Assembly: GCA_026014595.1 (NCBI GenBank)
Contig: JAOZHY010000048.1
Span: forward strand, 62,001-126,000
Direction of reading: 5' to 3'
DNA from: Candidatus Bathyarchaeota archaeon
GTDB taxonomy: Archaea > Thermoproteota > Bathyarchaeia > Bathyarchaeales > Bathycorpusculaceae
Length of the DNA stretch: 64,000 bases
The notes below the pieces were generated by a model. The model was not told the origin of the DNA and ran no database searches. It worked only from the letters and a program-made list of their open reading frames with translations. The position numbers and the translations under genes were made by a program. Of this stretch, positions 28,104-36,875 are shown one piece after another; position 1 is the stretch's first letter; every line of letters begins with the position of its first letter.

Positions 28104-28628
28104 CTAATATGACCTTTGCCTATCCCGGTCTCTGTAACCGCCGCCGCCACGTCGGTCTCTTCCGCCGTAGCCGCCGCCCCCGCCGCGTCTGCCGCCGTAT
28201 CCGCCGCCGCCACGCCTGAATGGTCTGCGCTGCTGTTCATATGTTTTGCTGGACACGTTGTTTTCGGTGTTAACTTCGCCTTCGAGTGGGGTTTCAGCCA
28301 TTCCCAGTTTGCCGTACTTGCCGATGTTCAGCCTCATGTTACCTTTGAAAAGCGTCACGTAACCGTTCTCAACCCGTATAGTGTCGTTCTCGTTGACTTT
28401 CTCAATGTTGTCGTCCCACAGCGTCAAGTAAATGCTGCCTGTTTCGTCACCGACTAGGGCATCGCAAACTTTGTGCGGTGACCCATCTCTTCCCAAAGGA
28501 ATCTCACGAACTTCGCTCTTGCTGACAACTTTAGCGGTGACGTTAACTGCTCGCGATTGAGGAGTTAACTCGCCAACTTTAGCTTCCACTGGTTGCCTTT
28601 TGTTTTCGAAAAAACCTTCAACAGCCAA
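28104..28628 (-). CDS. OB-fold single-strand nucleic-acid-binding protein with RGG tail
   Basis: Residues 15-115 form an RPA/SOSS-B-type OB fold (VNVTAKVVSKSEVREI; VCDALVGDETGSIYLTLWDD; IRVENGYVTLFKGNMRLNIG). The last 45 residues are a Gly-rich RGG/RDR repeat tail (RRGGGGYGGRR, GYRDRDRQRS). This is the archaeal short SSB pattern: one OB fold plus a flexible tail. A tail-less paralogue is at 60753-61124. It should bind single-stranded DNA or RNA in replication, repair or RNA chaperoning. Confidence 0.88.
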   Translation of the reverse strand: MAVEGFFENKRQPVEAKVGELTPQSRAVNVTAKVVSKSEVREIPLGRDGSPHKVCDALVGDETGSIYLTLWDDNIEKVNENDTIRVENGYVTLFKGNMRLNIGKYGKLGMAETPLEGEVNTENNVSSKTYEQQRRPFRRGGGGYGGRRGGGGGYGGRDRRGGGGYRDRDRQRSY

Positions 28629-28915
28629 TCTGATTCAACACCTATTTTTCATTAATCACACAGAGTAGAAACCCAGCAACACTTAAGGCTTTCGGGTCTA
28701 ACATAGCCCCCTGCTTCTACACTCTCTGAAAATAAGACAACACACAAAAGAATGCCAAGCGTCATCTACTCTTCACAAACTATTATCTCCAACAACTAAT
28801 CAGAACCACTAATGTTTCTAAGCTTATGCAAACGATGCGTCTGCCTGCGCTGTTCAGCAACTTAATTTAGTCGCGTTTTAAATCTTAAACTGATGCACAG
28901 CGGCTGGTTAGAGAA

Positions 28916-29086
28916 ATGGCGGAAAAAGACAGCGACCAAATGCCCAAAATGGTGATGTTGCCATGCGGTTGCGTGTACCAAGATAAAGGATGGCTGTTGA
29001 CTCGAATCAAAGAGTGCGAACACCACCGACGGAAAAGAACGCAGAAACGACCCTACAAGCCCAAAGCCGAATGCGTAAGACCATGA
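28916..29086 (+). CDS. 56-residue basic Cys/His protein
   Basis: The ATG ORF follows GGTTAGAGAA and encodes MAEKDSDQMPKMVMLPCGCV with a second Cys-His group KECEHHRRKRTQKRP and a further Cys near the end. The C-x-C...C-x-H-H spacing could make a single zinc site, and the strong basic charge suggests nucleic-acid binding. It ends 11 bases before the 3' end of the convergent ion-channel gene. It was called on start context and composition only. Confidence 0.5.
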   Translation: MAEKDSDQMPKMVMLPCGCVYQDKGWLLTRIKECEHHRRKRTQKRPYKPKAECVRP

Positions 29087-29096
29087 AGGCGACCTG

Positions 29097-30023
29097 TCAC
29101 AGAACCGCCTGTAGTATCACCACAGCAACTATCAGCACAGGTAGGAACTTCAATGCTTTACTTTTCACCCGTGCAGCGTCGTCAACCCTTTTCAAATCAA
29201 CCAGCCGCATAATGTAAACAGAGCATGCCAAATTGTACAGGAAAATCACGTATACAGAAATCATCATTCTATCCGCAAACGTCAAGTAGCCAGTCGGCGG
29301 AATACCGCTCAACAGCGACAGGTGAAAAGTCGTAGCAGCCAAAAGGGTAGTGACTCCCAACGTGATGCGCTGCGCAAAATTCTGAGGCGCCATGAAAAAC
29401 GCAAGCAAAGAAATAACCGTGATAACGGAAATAGGCAAAACACTTTTTATGAAGGCTGAAACCGCAGGCCTCGCCAAGTTAACGCTAAACACAAAACGTG
29501 AATATGTTGTGTCACCATACGAATGCAAAGTGCTCGAGGTCTGAAAACCTCCAAGATCCCATCCCGCCACGTTCGCAGTCGGCTCAATAGCGGATTCCTG
29601 GTCCTCACTGTAAACTAGGCTGGAAACGTCAAGACTCTTGTGCTCTAACTCAACCGAAAGCTCATGACTCTCAAACGGGTACCGCGTAAAATCGAAAGAA
29701 GTGATAAAATCACCTCGCACCCGGTACTCCAGATAACCCTGCGTCGCATCCGCATAGACCTCATACTTCGTTGGTGCTCCATTGATAAACTCGAAGTTCC
29801 GCACTTCATCGATGCTTATCTCAGAAGGATTAAACCTGAACCATAAGTAAAAATCCAGCCGGTAACTGTTCGCGGCTAAATCCACTTTTTCAACATTCAC
29901 CAGCCACGTTCCAACTTGGACGTTTGCAGGCGCAGAAGCACCCTCAGCTTTAACGCTCTGCGCAGCCAAAGCCAGAAAGAGTACGGCGAAAACCGCTGCC
30001 ACCACTGCTACTTTTTTAATCAT
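29097..30023 (-). CDS. pentameric ligand-gated ion channel homologue
   Basis: The 308 residues follow the Cys-loop receptor plan: signal peptide (1-26), a beta-sandwich ligand domain (27-190), then four membrane helices near 190-211, 219-238, 248-273 and 291-308. The loop DFTRYPFESHELSVELE (111-127) has the invariant central Pro and lacks the flanking Cys, as in bacterial GLIC and ELIC. M1 begins after a conserved-style LARPAVSAFIKSVLPISVI. M2 carries TLGVTTLLAATTFHLSL, which would line the pore. The M3-M4 cytoplasmic loop is short. It would sit in the cytoplasmic membrane as a homopentamer gated by an unknown ligand. Archaeal members are uncommon. Confidence 0.85.
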   Translation of the reverse strand: MIKKVAVVAAVFAVLFLALAAQSVKAEGASAPANVQVGTWLVNVEKVDLAANSYRLDFYLWFRFNPSEISIDEVRNFEFINGAPTKYEVYADATQGYLEYRVRGDFITSFDFTRYPFESHELSVELEHKSLDVSSLVYSEDQESAIEPTANVAGWDLGGFQTSSTLHSYGDTTYSRFVFSVNLARPAVSAFIKSVLPISVITVISLLAFFMAPQNFAQRITLGVTTLLAATTFHLSLLSGIPPTGYLTFADRMMISVYVIFLYNLACSVYIMRLVDLKRVDDAARVKSKALKFLPVLIVAVVILQAVL

Positions 30024-30215
30024 TTTCGAATGTCTCCCAATGAATGGTCTGGCATTTTATTTACCATTTGATATTTAAAATTATCTGGGCACAATCCTTG
30101 AAAACTTAACAGGAACTTCATTCTGCGGCAACATTCATTTTCCTTAGGCATCCTTTCAATCAACAGGTTCCGCCGAAACAGGGCTTTTCCACAAAGAATT
30201 TAACTGAAACCGTGA

Positions 30216-31316
30216 ATGTTGAATGACGCAAAAACTTTCCAGGAAGGAACAGGCTTGAAACGGGACTCACGTCGAATCACACGCATCCTGCTGCAGATAA
30301 TAATCATGGCTGCGATATTTGCCGCTCTGCTATGGTACGTGGGAATAGGCTCCCTCTACACCGCGCTGTTAAACATTAAACTGGAATATTTGCTCCTCGC
30401 GTTTTTGGCTTATTTCGGAATCAACCTGCTCTTCACCGTGAGGCTTAGAATAGTCCTGAAAAAAGACGGTGTCAAAACATCATTCGGCAGAACCTTGCTC
30501 GCTCAGTACGCAGGCATGTTAACCAGCGACGTAACCCCTGGGCGCTCAGGATACGTATTGACCCCGCTTTACCTCAGAGACCAAGAAGTGCCAACATCAA
30601 AGAGCCTGTCAGGAATCCTCGGCATACAGACCATCGAGTTCCTAGCCAAAGTCATCGGCGGAATAGGCGCAGTAATATTCCTCATCGACGTAGTGCCACC
30701 ACAGAACTGGGAGCAATTCGGAACCTTCGCTGGCATAAACTTGGGCTTTTTCATCGCGGGTTTAGGCATAGCACTAATGCTTACAGGCGCAACCTTGCTG
30801 GCAGCCTTCACATGGTCTCAACGGGCAATATCCCTCTTCGACCGCATCGCAAACTCCAAATACCTCAAACGGTTCGCGGGTGGATTGATGGGGCGCCTCG
30901 AAGAATACAAGGAAAGCGCCCACAAAACCCGCAAAGCAATTCCCGAAATAGTGCTCTTAACGATGGCATGCTGGGTACTGAAGGGTTTCGAATGGTACTT
31001 TCTAGGCTTAGCGTTGGGAATAACTCAGATACCTTGGATAGGATACTTTTTGCTGCACCCGTTAATAACTGCGCTGGGGTTCGTGCCTATAACGCCTGCT
31101 GGCGCCGGCGTGCAGGAATTCGGCATTGTCGGTATCTTCACGCTCCTATTTCCTACACCCGTCTCAGTTGAAGTCACTGGTGCCATAGCCGCCTTCGCTC
31201 TTCTAGCCAGAGGCTTGTTGATTTTCGAGGACCTTATCGGTGTTCCTCAAATCGCAAAATCAACCTCAATCCTTGTCTTTTCCCGAAAGACATCGGACAA
31301 ACCAGCCATCGAATAA
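30216..31316 (+). CDS. flippase-like (UPF0104/LPG-synthase TM) protein, copy 3
   Basis: The 366-residue protein has about eight helices with the family blocks QYAGMLTSDVTPGRSGYVL and FVPITPAGAGVQEFGIVGIF, the latter being the clearest match to the AglD/YbhN group. A TTG at 30255 behind AGGAAGGAACAGG is an alternative start. It faces a GT87-like gene tail-to-tail with 70 bases of overlap, a pairing that suits a lipid-linked glycan role (inference). Confidence 0.88.
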   Translation: MLNDAKTFQEGTGLKRDSRRITRILLQIIIMAAIFAALLWYVGIGSLYTALLNIKLEYLLLAFLAYFGINLLFTVRLRIVLKKDGVKTSFGRTLLAQYAGMLTSDVTPGRSGYVLTPLYLRDQEVPTSKSLSGILGIQTIEFLAKVIGGIGAVIFLIDVVPPQNWEQFGTFAGINLGFFIAGLGIALMLTGATLLAAFTWSQRAISLFDRIANSKYLKRFAGGLMGRLEEYKESAHKTRKAIPEIVLLTMACWVLKGFEWYFLGLALGITQIPWIGYFLLHPLITALGFVPITPAGAGVQEFGIVGIFTLLFPTPVSVEVTGAIAAFALLARGLLIFEDLIGVPQIAKSTSILVFSRKTSDKPAIE

Positions 31317-32305
31317 CCGCAAACGGAAAAACGAAATGCACTTCTAAACTTTGTTTTCAGGCTGGTTTTGAGTTGCCAGTCACTCTGGCTGAGCAACGTG
31401 AACACTTCGGCTATAGCCAGCACCAAAACCGCGTACAACGGAATCCAATCATACGCGTACATCTGTGAAAGAACGTCACTATTCGCGTTAGCACGAAGCA
31501 ACTCAAAGCCTATGCCATGGTAAAAGAAGAACGGCAGGTTCATCGCCGACAAGAAAACAGCAGACGCTCCAACAAAGCGCCAAAGGGTTTTCCTGTTGTA
31601 CCAGAGAATGAGAGGAAACGCCAGGAGCGCAAACCGCGGGTCAAACGCGCTTAGGGCAAACATTAGTCCCGACAGCCATGGCTTCTTGACAAACCCAAAA
31701 TACATCGCGCCCACCAGGAAAACAGTCTGAAGAACATGAGCATTTCCGCAAACGTAACCCCAATAATAACTCCATGAAAAAGTCTGCGGGTTAATAGATG
31801 TGAAACGATAATACAGCGTGCGCGAAGCGGCTTGAGTTAACGGTAGAGAAGGCAAAGGATTAATCAAGACTACAATGCACGCCAATATGGCAAGCGCCAA
31901 GTTTTTGTCCTCGACAAGCTTGTAAACGAAGAAAGCCAGCACAGGCATCAGAGCCAACTGCAGGATGTTGAACGCAACAAGCGCGTCTTGGTAGCTTAAC
32001 AGCAGGAACGGTGAGATGAGAAGCAGGAAGGATGGAACGTACTTGAATGTCTGAGCTCTCAATTCAAACGGGTAATCTCCAGGCAGCGGGCCAGAAACAT
32101 AAATTTTGCTCGGGTTGTTATACAATCGCCATCCAGCGTTGTAGTAGGCTGAAAAATCCCTTTCCAAAGTAGGATTCGAAGGTTCAAACATCCCGGGATA
32201 CGCCAAAACAAACGTGATAACGTTTAGCGCTAACGCCGCGGCGATGACTATCAGGATGATGCGTTTTTTCCTATCAGTTGGCAGTAGTTTTCTAACAGTT
32301 TCCAT
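31247..32305 (-). CDS. GT87/DUF2029-like polyprenyl-linked glycosyltransferase
   Basis: The 352-residue protein has about nine membrane helices. The first external loop reads LERDFSAYYNAGWRLYNNPS, the DF-x2-YY-x-AG pattern of mannosyl/arabinosyl-transferase family GT87 (GT-C fold), and FKYVPSFLLLISPFLLL follows. It would use a lipid-phosphate sugar at the outer membrane face. Its 3' end overlaps the opposite gene, and the final 20 residues look poorly conserved in character. Confidence 0.75.
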   Translation of the reverse strand: METVRKLLPTDRKKRIILIVIAAALALNVITFVLAYPGMFEPSNPTLERDFSAYYNAGWRLYNNPSKIYVSGPLPGDYPFELRAQTFKYVPSFLLLISPFLLLSYQDALVAFNILQLALMPVLAFFVYKLVEDKNLALAILACIVVLINPLPSLPLTQAASRTLYYRFTSINPQTFSWSYYWGYVCGNAHVLQTVFLVGAMYFGFVKKPWLSGLMFALSAFDPRFALLAFPLILWYNRKTLWRFVGASAVFLSAMNLPFFFYHGIGFELLRANANSDVLSQMYAYDWIPLYAVLVLAIAEVFTLLSQSDWQLKTSLKTKFRSAFRFSVCGYSMAGLSDVFREKTRIEVDFAI

Positions 32306-32380
32306 GCTACCCTGTCTAACACTTACCGAATATAAATCTTGTAAAACCTCTTAACATGCCCGCATCGGCGAAAGAAACTA

Positions 32381-32408
32381 TGGTCGGGCGAGCAGAATTT
32401 GAACCTGC
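32381..32408 (-). repeat. tRNA-Tyr 3'-end fragment, att-like direct repeat
   Basis: These 28 bases match 37045-37072 with one mismatch and in the same orientation. They consist of the T-arm, 3' acceptor strand and CCA of the intact tRNA-Tyr at 37045-37197; the one change makes a G-U pair in the T-stem. No upstream tRNA part exists here. A displaced tRNA 3' end is the classic mark of integration at a tRNA gene. Confidence 0.85.
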
Positions 32409-32415
32409 ACTTGGT

Positions 32416-33891
32416 TTATTTTCTTCGTCGGCGCCTATTAATCATCAACACCGCAGCAATTATGACGATTGCCCCGACAACTGCTGCTAAACTAAGCCAA
32501 TAGTTCCAGTCAATGATCGTCCGCTCTGGTCCCATATCGACGTTCGTAGTCATAGAATTGAACCAGCCGCTCTTTAGGCCTAATGCGTTGTAAACGGGCT
32601 CGACATTAAGGTCGCCGGCAAGCATAAGACCCGTATCGTATTCATACGTGCCCATTCCTATGCACATGAACTCGCCTATTCTGCTGGGTCCTGTGATTCT
32701 GAAGTCGCCCTCAAAGCTGAAGTCTTCTCCGTCTAGCGTACCCGACACATTTGCAAGCTGAAAAATGGTTTGAGCCCCCTGAGACGTCTCCAATGTCCAC
32801 ATACTATCACCGTTAGGCATCTTTGTGATGACGTTTGCAGTTACTTTGTCGGGTGGCATGTCCCAGAGCACAACTTCTTGCCTCTCTGCAGGACTGGATG
32901 GCAACCAAAGATGTGTAGTGCCGATTAAAGTGCCGTTTTGCAGGTAGACGCTACGACTGGCGATGTTCACATCCACTAGGGCTGAAGTGTAAAAGTTGTC
33001 GCTAGGCAAGTCAGATATAATGGTGTATGTAATATTTAGTGTTGCCATGTCTCCGCTTAGTTTGATGCATTCCCAGCGGAGAAACACTGAAGTAACATTA
33101 TGGTACTCGATTCCACTGCCATCAGTGCTATTTAGAAAAGTTAGATAAATAGATTTAGATGTTTGTAAAACTCCATTTTTATACTCTGCACCAGTCGGGG
33201 TTAAGTCGTAGTTTACGTATGTGCCTTCTTTCATCCAGCTTGGCGCCAGCATGCTTGTGGATTGGGCTGTGCAGACGGCGATGGACCCTAAAAGTATTAG
33301 GAGCGTCACTGCGGCGGCTGGCGCTGCAACGCCTTTTGCAGCTATGCTCCGTTTGTGGCTTCTGTTTCTTTTAGGTATCAGTCCGGCAATGGTGACTATT
33401 GCCCCGACTGCTGTGATACCCAGCGACGCATTCAGCAGATCAGTTTCAATTCCATATCCTGAGTAACCTAAGAAAAATTCTACAGCTGTTCCTTTGGACG
33501 GATTATGGACTAGCGGCATATATTTGTCTCTACTGTTGAGATGGAAGGTTACGACTTGCTGCTTTACCCCTTCGAAAGAAACAACTGGCGAAAGCTTACC
33601 TTCATCGCGCCATAAGCGTATACCTTCCGAATTCAACATGTACACGTCGATTGTTCCATTAGATTTTATATCCATCCTAAAATCTCGTGGAACTTGGAAG
33701 TAGATGCCACTAAGCATTCCAGACCCGCTGTTATTTCCCCTTTGACTCCAGGCATCCTGAGATGTACCACATAGGCTACTATATAAGTAGCCGCCTCCCT
33801 CTTTGGTGCTTCTATAGAGGGTACCAGCCAAGAAAGAGAGCCCGATTACTATGATTAGTACGCCTGCTTTGGTTAAACGGCTCATTTTCAT
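32416..33891 (-). CDS. large membrane protein of the tRNA-Tyr cassette, unknown function
   Basis: The product has about 491 residues and four predicted helices: near the N-terminus (VLIIVIGLSFLAGTLY), two close together in the middle (LGITAVGAIVTIAGLI; VTLLILLGSIAVCTA) and one at the end (LAAVVGAIVIIAAVLMI). Two extracytoplasmic domains separate them, both rich in strands and Asn-X-Ser/Thr sequons. The start ATG 33891 lies one base after the permease stop (TAAAATG), so it is the third gene of the ABC operon. It is probably an accessory or substrate-contacting part of that exporter; this is inference from position. Confidence 0.75.
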   Translation of the reverse strand: MKMSRLTKAGVLIIVIGLSFLAGTLYRSTKEGGGYLYSSLCGTSQDAWSQRGNNSGSGMLSGIYFQVPRDFRMDIKSNGTIDVYMLNSEGIRLWRDEGKLSPVVSFEGVKQQVVTFHLNSRDKYMPLVHNPSKGTAVEFFLGYSGYGIETDLLNASLGITAVGAIVTIAGLIPKRNRSHKRSIAAKGVAAPAAAVTLLILLGSIAVCTAQSTSMLAPSWMKEGTYVNYDLTPTGAEYKNGVLQTSKSIYLTFLNSTDGSGIEYHNVTSVFLRWECIKLSGDMATLNITYTIISDLPSDNFYTSALVDVNIASRSVYLQNGTLIGTTHLWLPSSPAERQEVVLWDMPPDKVTANVITKMPNGDSMWTLETSQGAQTIFQLANVSGTLDGEDFSFEGDFRITGPSRIGEFMCIGMGTYEYDTGLMLAGDLNVEPVYNALGLKSGWFNSMTTNVDMGPERTIIDWNYWLSLAAVVGAIVIIAAVLMINRRRRRK

Positions 33892-33892
33892 T

Positions 33893-34630
33893 TTAGTCAA
33901 CCTCCAAATAACGCGTGAAATATACAAAAGACCCGCCGATTAAGGCAGCAAAAACGGCGATTGGCACAAGAACTGCCAGCAGCGTGTCGTTTGCTGTAAC
34001 AGCGGGTTCACCTAGAAAAGGTGGTGTACCATGGAGTTGCTCACCGAAGTATTGCAATAAATAGAAGATTCTGCCTTGAGCAGACAACAGGTTGCGGGAT
34101 CCTAGAGCGCTGTCAAGACCGAACAGCAATAAAACAGTCGCTAAAATCGACGTAATCTCACTTTTTGTCATCATCGATATGCCGACAGCAACAGAGCAAG
34201 CCAGCATCAGCTCTAAGAGTAAACCAAACAGCGCCAGAAAAATCATCGGGTCAAAGGCATCTAAACCGTCTAGGTAAAAATGCAGATAGTAAACAGGGAT
34301 GTATATGGCGAAAACCGCTGTGAATAACGCCGCAAATTTGGCGAGAAAAAGCTGCGACCGTTTAATTGGATAGGACAGCATGAGTTTAGCTTCTCCCTTG
34401 CCGATGCTACCTGCGTAACTGCGTGCGAAGAATGCACCTGTAACCAGGGCTAAAATGAACAGCACTGTGCCTGAACCCCAAAACAGGCTCGAATACGGCG
34501 TGGGATCACTAAAGGCAGTATAACTTAAAGTCGCGATGATTGCCGATGCCGCAAGAAAAGCCAGCAAAGGCAAACTAAGATATTCTTCGAGTTCCCAACA
34601 CATTAAACCCAAAAATTTATGTTGCACCAT
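33893..34630 (-). CDS. ABC-2 permease of the tRNA-Tyr cassette
   Basis: The protein has about 245 residues and six hydrophobic segments. The cytoplasmic entry VQHKFLGLMCWELEEYLSLP is followed by the ABC-2 loop ARSYAGSIGKGEAKLMLSYPIKRSQLFL before TM3, which is diagnostic. ATG 34630 lies one base after the ATPase stop (TAAAATG), identical to the next junction. Cargo unknown. Confidence 0.88.
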   Translation of the reverse strand: MVQHKFLGLMCWELEEYLSLPLLAFLAASAIIATLSYTAFSDPTPYSSLFWGSGTVLFILALVTGAFFARSYAGSIGKGEAKLMLSYPIKRSQLFLAKFAALFTAVFAIYIPVYYLHFYLDGLDAFDPMIFLALFGLLLELMLACSVAVGISMMTKSEITSILATVLLLFGLDSALGSRNLLSAQGRIFYLLQYFGEQLHGTPPFLGEPAVTANDTLLAVLVPIAVFAALIGGSFVYFTRYLEVD

Positions 34631-34631
34631 T

Positions 34632-35558
34632 TTAGCTGCCTCCAGCGGTTTTGGCATAAATTTCTTCTATTGTACCTGTCATATGCTGAAGAGTTTTTAG
34701 CTGAAGCTTGAGGTTAGTGGCGATTTTGGGGACTTCGCTGTAAAACGCAGCTTCATTTTTTACCTGGCAATAGACAATCTCTTTTTCTATCCAGACTTTT
34801 TGAATAAATTCAGCGCTTTTTAGTTTTTCAACCAAAAATTGTGGGTTAGAGACCACAATTTTGTATGTATTAGCTGAATATTTACTAGACAATTCATCGA
34901 CGAAGCCTTGGTCAACTATTGCCCCCGCATCTATGATTGAGAGCCAACTGCATACCTTCTCCAAGTCGCTGAGGATGTGAGTTGAGATTAGGAAGCTGGT
35001 TCCGCGTTTTTTGTTCATCTCTTTTATAATGCTCAAAATAGTTGCGCGACCAAGGGGGTCGATGTTGGCTGTGGGTTCATCAAGGATGACGAGTTCTGGG
35101 TCGCTGATTAGTGCTTGGGCTAAGCCTAATCGGCGAAACATGCCTGCCGAGTACGTTTTTATGGGTTTCTCTCGTACATTCCACAAGTCCACTGCTTTTA
35201 GTTGGGCATTAATGTGTTCTTCAGTCTGTGAAATGCCATAAATCCGCGCTACGTGCTCGAGATAACGTTTGGCAGTGAAGCCTCCGGGGTATGCGTTAGT
35301 TTCATGCATGACGCCTAGTTTGCTTCTGATCTGGTAACTGTCTTTCCAGCAGTCTAAGCCGAAAATAGAGGCTTTGCCGCTTGTGGGTTTAAGTAACCCC
35401 AGCAAGACGCCGATTGTTGTAGTTTTGCCCGCTCCGTTTCTGCCTACAAAGCCAGTTATTCCTTTGGGTACGTGTAGGTTTAGATTTTTTAGGGCAAAAT
35501 TTTTTCCGAAGGATTTCGAAAGGCTTTCAGTGTTTACTATGAAGGCGTTGTTGCTCAA
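34632..35558 (-). CDS. ABC transporter ATP-binding subunit of the cassette
   Basis: The 308-residue ATPase has Walker A GRNGAGKTTT (about 37-46), signature TYSAGMFRRLG, Walker B LVILDEPTANIDP and a switch His in ISTHILSDLEKV. A C-terminal extension of about 80 residues resembles that of CcmA/NatA-type exporters. It starts with TTG. A palindromic operator (35629-35648) and a TATA-like AATTATTTAA (35619-35628) lie upstream. It is the first gene of a three-gene operon. Confidence 0.93.
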   Translation of the reverse strand: MSNNAFIVNTESLSKSFGKNFALKNLNLHVPKGITGFVGRNGAGKTTTIGVLLGLLKPTSGKASIFGLDCWKDSYQIRSKLGVMHETNAYPGGFTAKRYLEHVARIYGISQTEEHINAQLKAVDLWNVREKPIKTYSAGMFRRLGLAQALISDPELVILDEPTANIDPLGRATILSIIKEMNKKRGTSFLISTHILSDLEKVCSWLSIIDAGAIVDQGFVDELSSKYSANTYKIVVSNPQFLVEKLKSAEFIQKVWIEKEIVYCQVKNEAAFYSEVPKIATNLKLQLKTLQHMTGTIEEIYAKTAGGS

Positions 35559-35618
35559 ACGGCTTTTCCCTTTTTTGCTTCTATAGGGGGTTAGTTACCT
35601 ATTAGCTTTGCGAAAAGC

Positions 35619-35648
35619 TTAAATAATTGTAAGCCACACAAGGCTTAC
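35619..35648 (-). promoter_or_regulatory. ABC-operon promoter with operator upstream of TATA
   Basis: GTAAGCC-ACACAA-GGCTTAC (35629-35648) is a 7-bp inverted repeat with a 6-bp spacer, identical in arms and spacing to the site at 36876-36895. It abuts the upstream edge of a TATA-like AATTATTTAA. A bound protein there would sit over or beside the BRE, so it could recruit or block TFB. Two direct copies of GTGATGCTT, 19 bp apart (35651-35659, 35670-35678), lie just above it. Confidence 0.7.
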
Positions 35649-35693
35649 TTGTGATGCTTTCGAATAAAAGTGATGCTTGGTTTATGCCAGAAA

Positions 35694-36404
35694 TCAGGAT
35701 GCACAAGAGAAATAATCTGTGAGAAAAAGAAATTTGTCAAAACTAGCCGTAATGCCTTCAGAGGTCTTAACTATAGCAGTGTACATAACTCGCCCAGCGA
35801 ATGTCGTTACGTTATCTTCCACTTGCTGATTGTGGCTTTGTGTTATCAGTTGCGCTTCTACCTTTGATAGCTCTGTAAGATTGTAGACTTGGAGATTTAC
35901 AATGCCCGCTGTACGCGCTGTTAGAATGAAAGGCCCATCAAGCGACGCAAAAAGATAGTTGCCCCGATAAATTTCTATGGAGGTTACAGTCAAATCTTTA
36001 TCCCCGAGGTTAGCAATAGTTGCGTTTATATTACCTGAATCGCCCACGCGGTAGCCCGACGTAACCCAAAAACCCAAAACATTCGATGGTTCATCTTGAA
36101 TAATTTTCCGCATTCCCAGTTCATTTTCTTGAACAATTGAATTGTCGTTTTCGGCGAGGAAGGTTGCATTTTTTATGTACAATGGGCCATCGCCTGAATT
36201 AACAACTGAGAGAATAGTGCTGGGCAATGCCATAGTGCTGGTTTGCCCAAGCATCAGCCCACTATAAAACACGGTTAAACTTGTAAGAATGCCTACGCTC
36301 AGTATGGTAAAGACTATGCTGCCAACAAGCAGTTTTCTGTGTCGGTTATTGGGCGGTTCTGGAGGTATCCTGCACCAACGCCAAAAATTTCTGCCGATAC
36401 TCAT
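35694..36404 (-). CDS. membrane-anchored extracytoplasmic protein of the cassette
   Basis: The 236-residue protein has one N-terminal helix (LLVGSIVFTILSVGILTSL) after a basic, Pro-containing cytoplasmic stretch. A beta-rich outer domain with several Asn-X-Ser/Thr sites follows (VVNSGDGPLYIKNATF; SGNINATIANLGDKDLTV), similar in style to FxLYD/CARDB-like sandwiches. The ATG overlaps the regulator's stop by four bases, so both are made together. It may sense or bind the exporter's substrate and inform the regulator (inference). Confidence 0.7.
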   Translation of the reverse strand: MSIGRNFWRWCRIPPEPPNNRHRKLLVGSIVFTILSVGILTSLTVFYSGLMLGQTSTMALPSTILSVVNSGDGPLYIKNATFLAENDNSIVQENELGMRKIIQDEPSNVLGFWVTSGYRVGDSGNINATIANLGDKDLTVTSIEIYRGNYLFASLDGPFILTARTAGIVNLQVYNLTELSKVEAQLITQSHNQQVEDNVTTFAGRVMYTAIVKTSEGITASFDKFLFLTDYFSCAS

Positions 36405-36859
36405 TCTCTACCACCCGTTATTGCCTCGAATAGTTTTTCCGCGTATTCGGAGGGTAAACAGTCTTCTGCCACGTTTAGGTTGCGTTCTTTTGCTTCGGCA
36501 ATTAGTGCTTCTTTGCACTCTTGAAGTTGGTCGCAGTTTTTGCAGTCCCCTTCATGTTTGTACCACACTTGGATGCCGTTTTTAGTGGAGAAAGTGATTA
36601 GCGTCTTGGTTTTGAAATGTGGACTATATCCCAGCAAATAGCCTTTCATCGGGTTTACTGTTTGTATTTTTATTTTGTTTATTCGCGCTGTTTCTTCAAG
36701 GGATTCAGCGATTTTCAGGTGGGCTATGCCGAGTGCTTTGTGTATTGTTTGGCGGCTTACCTGGAGTTCTCTCGCGATGCTTGCCTCTTGAAGTCCGGCG
36801 CGTTTGTACTCCCAAATTTGGAGCTGCTTGGGGGTTAGGTAGCCAATGCTTAAGCTCAT
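36401..36859 (-). CDS. Tfx-like helix-turn-helix regulator with Cys cluster
   Basis: Residues 8-55 read as a Tfx/LuxR-type HTH (LTPKQLQIWEYKRAGLQEAS, then IARELQVSRQTIHKALGIAH). The C-terminal half has a strand-rich part (KTKTLITFSTKNGIQVWYKH) followed by a Cys group CKNCDQLQEC that could hold a metal or act as a redox switch. It is divergently placed from nothing; it leads a two-gene operon whose own promoter carries the palindromic operator. It is the natural candidate to bind both operators in the cassette. Confidence 0.82.
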   Translation of the reverse strand: MSLSIGYLTPKQLQIWEYKRAGLQEASIARELQVSRQTIHKALGIAHLKIAESLEETARINKIKIQTVNPMKGYLLGYSPHFKTKTLITFSTKNGIQVWYKHEGDCKNCDQLQECKEALIAEAKERNLNVAEDCLPSEYAEKLFEAITGGRE

Positions 36860-36875
36860 TTTCCGCCGCCTCTAT

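Noticed and set aside
27920-28219. Plus-strand frame of 99 codons
   Set aside because: Its second half is Arg repeats, the antisense of the RGG tail of the OB-fold gene; the first half is intergenic.
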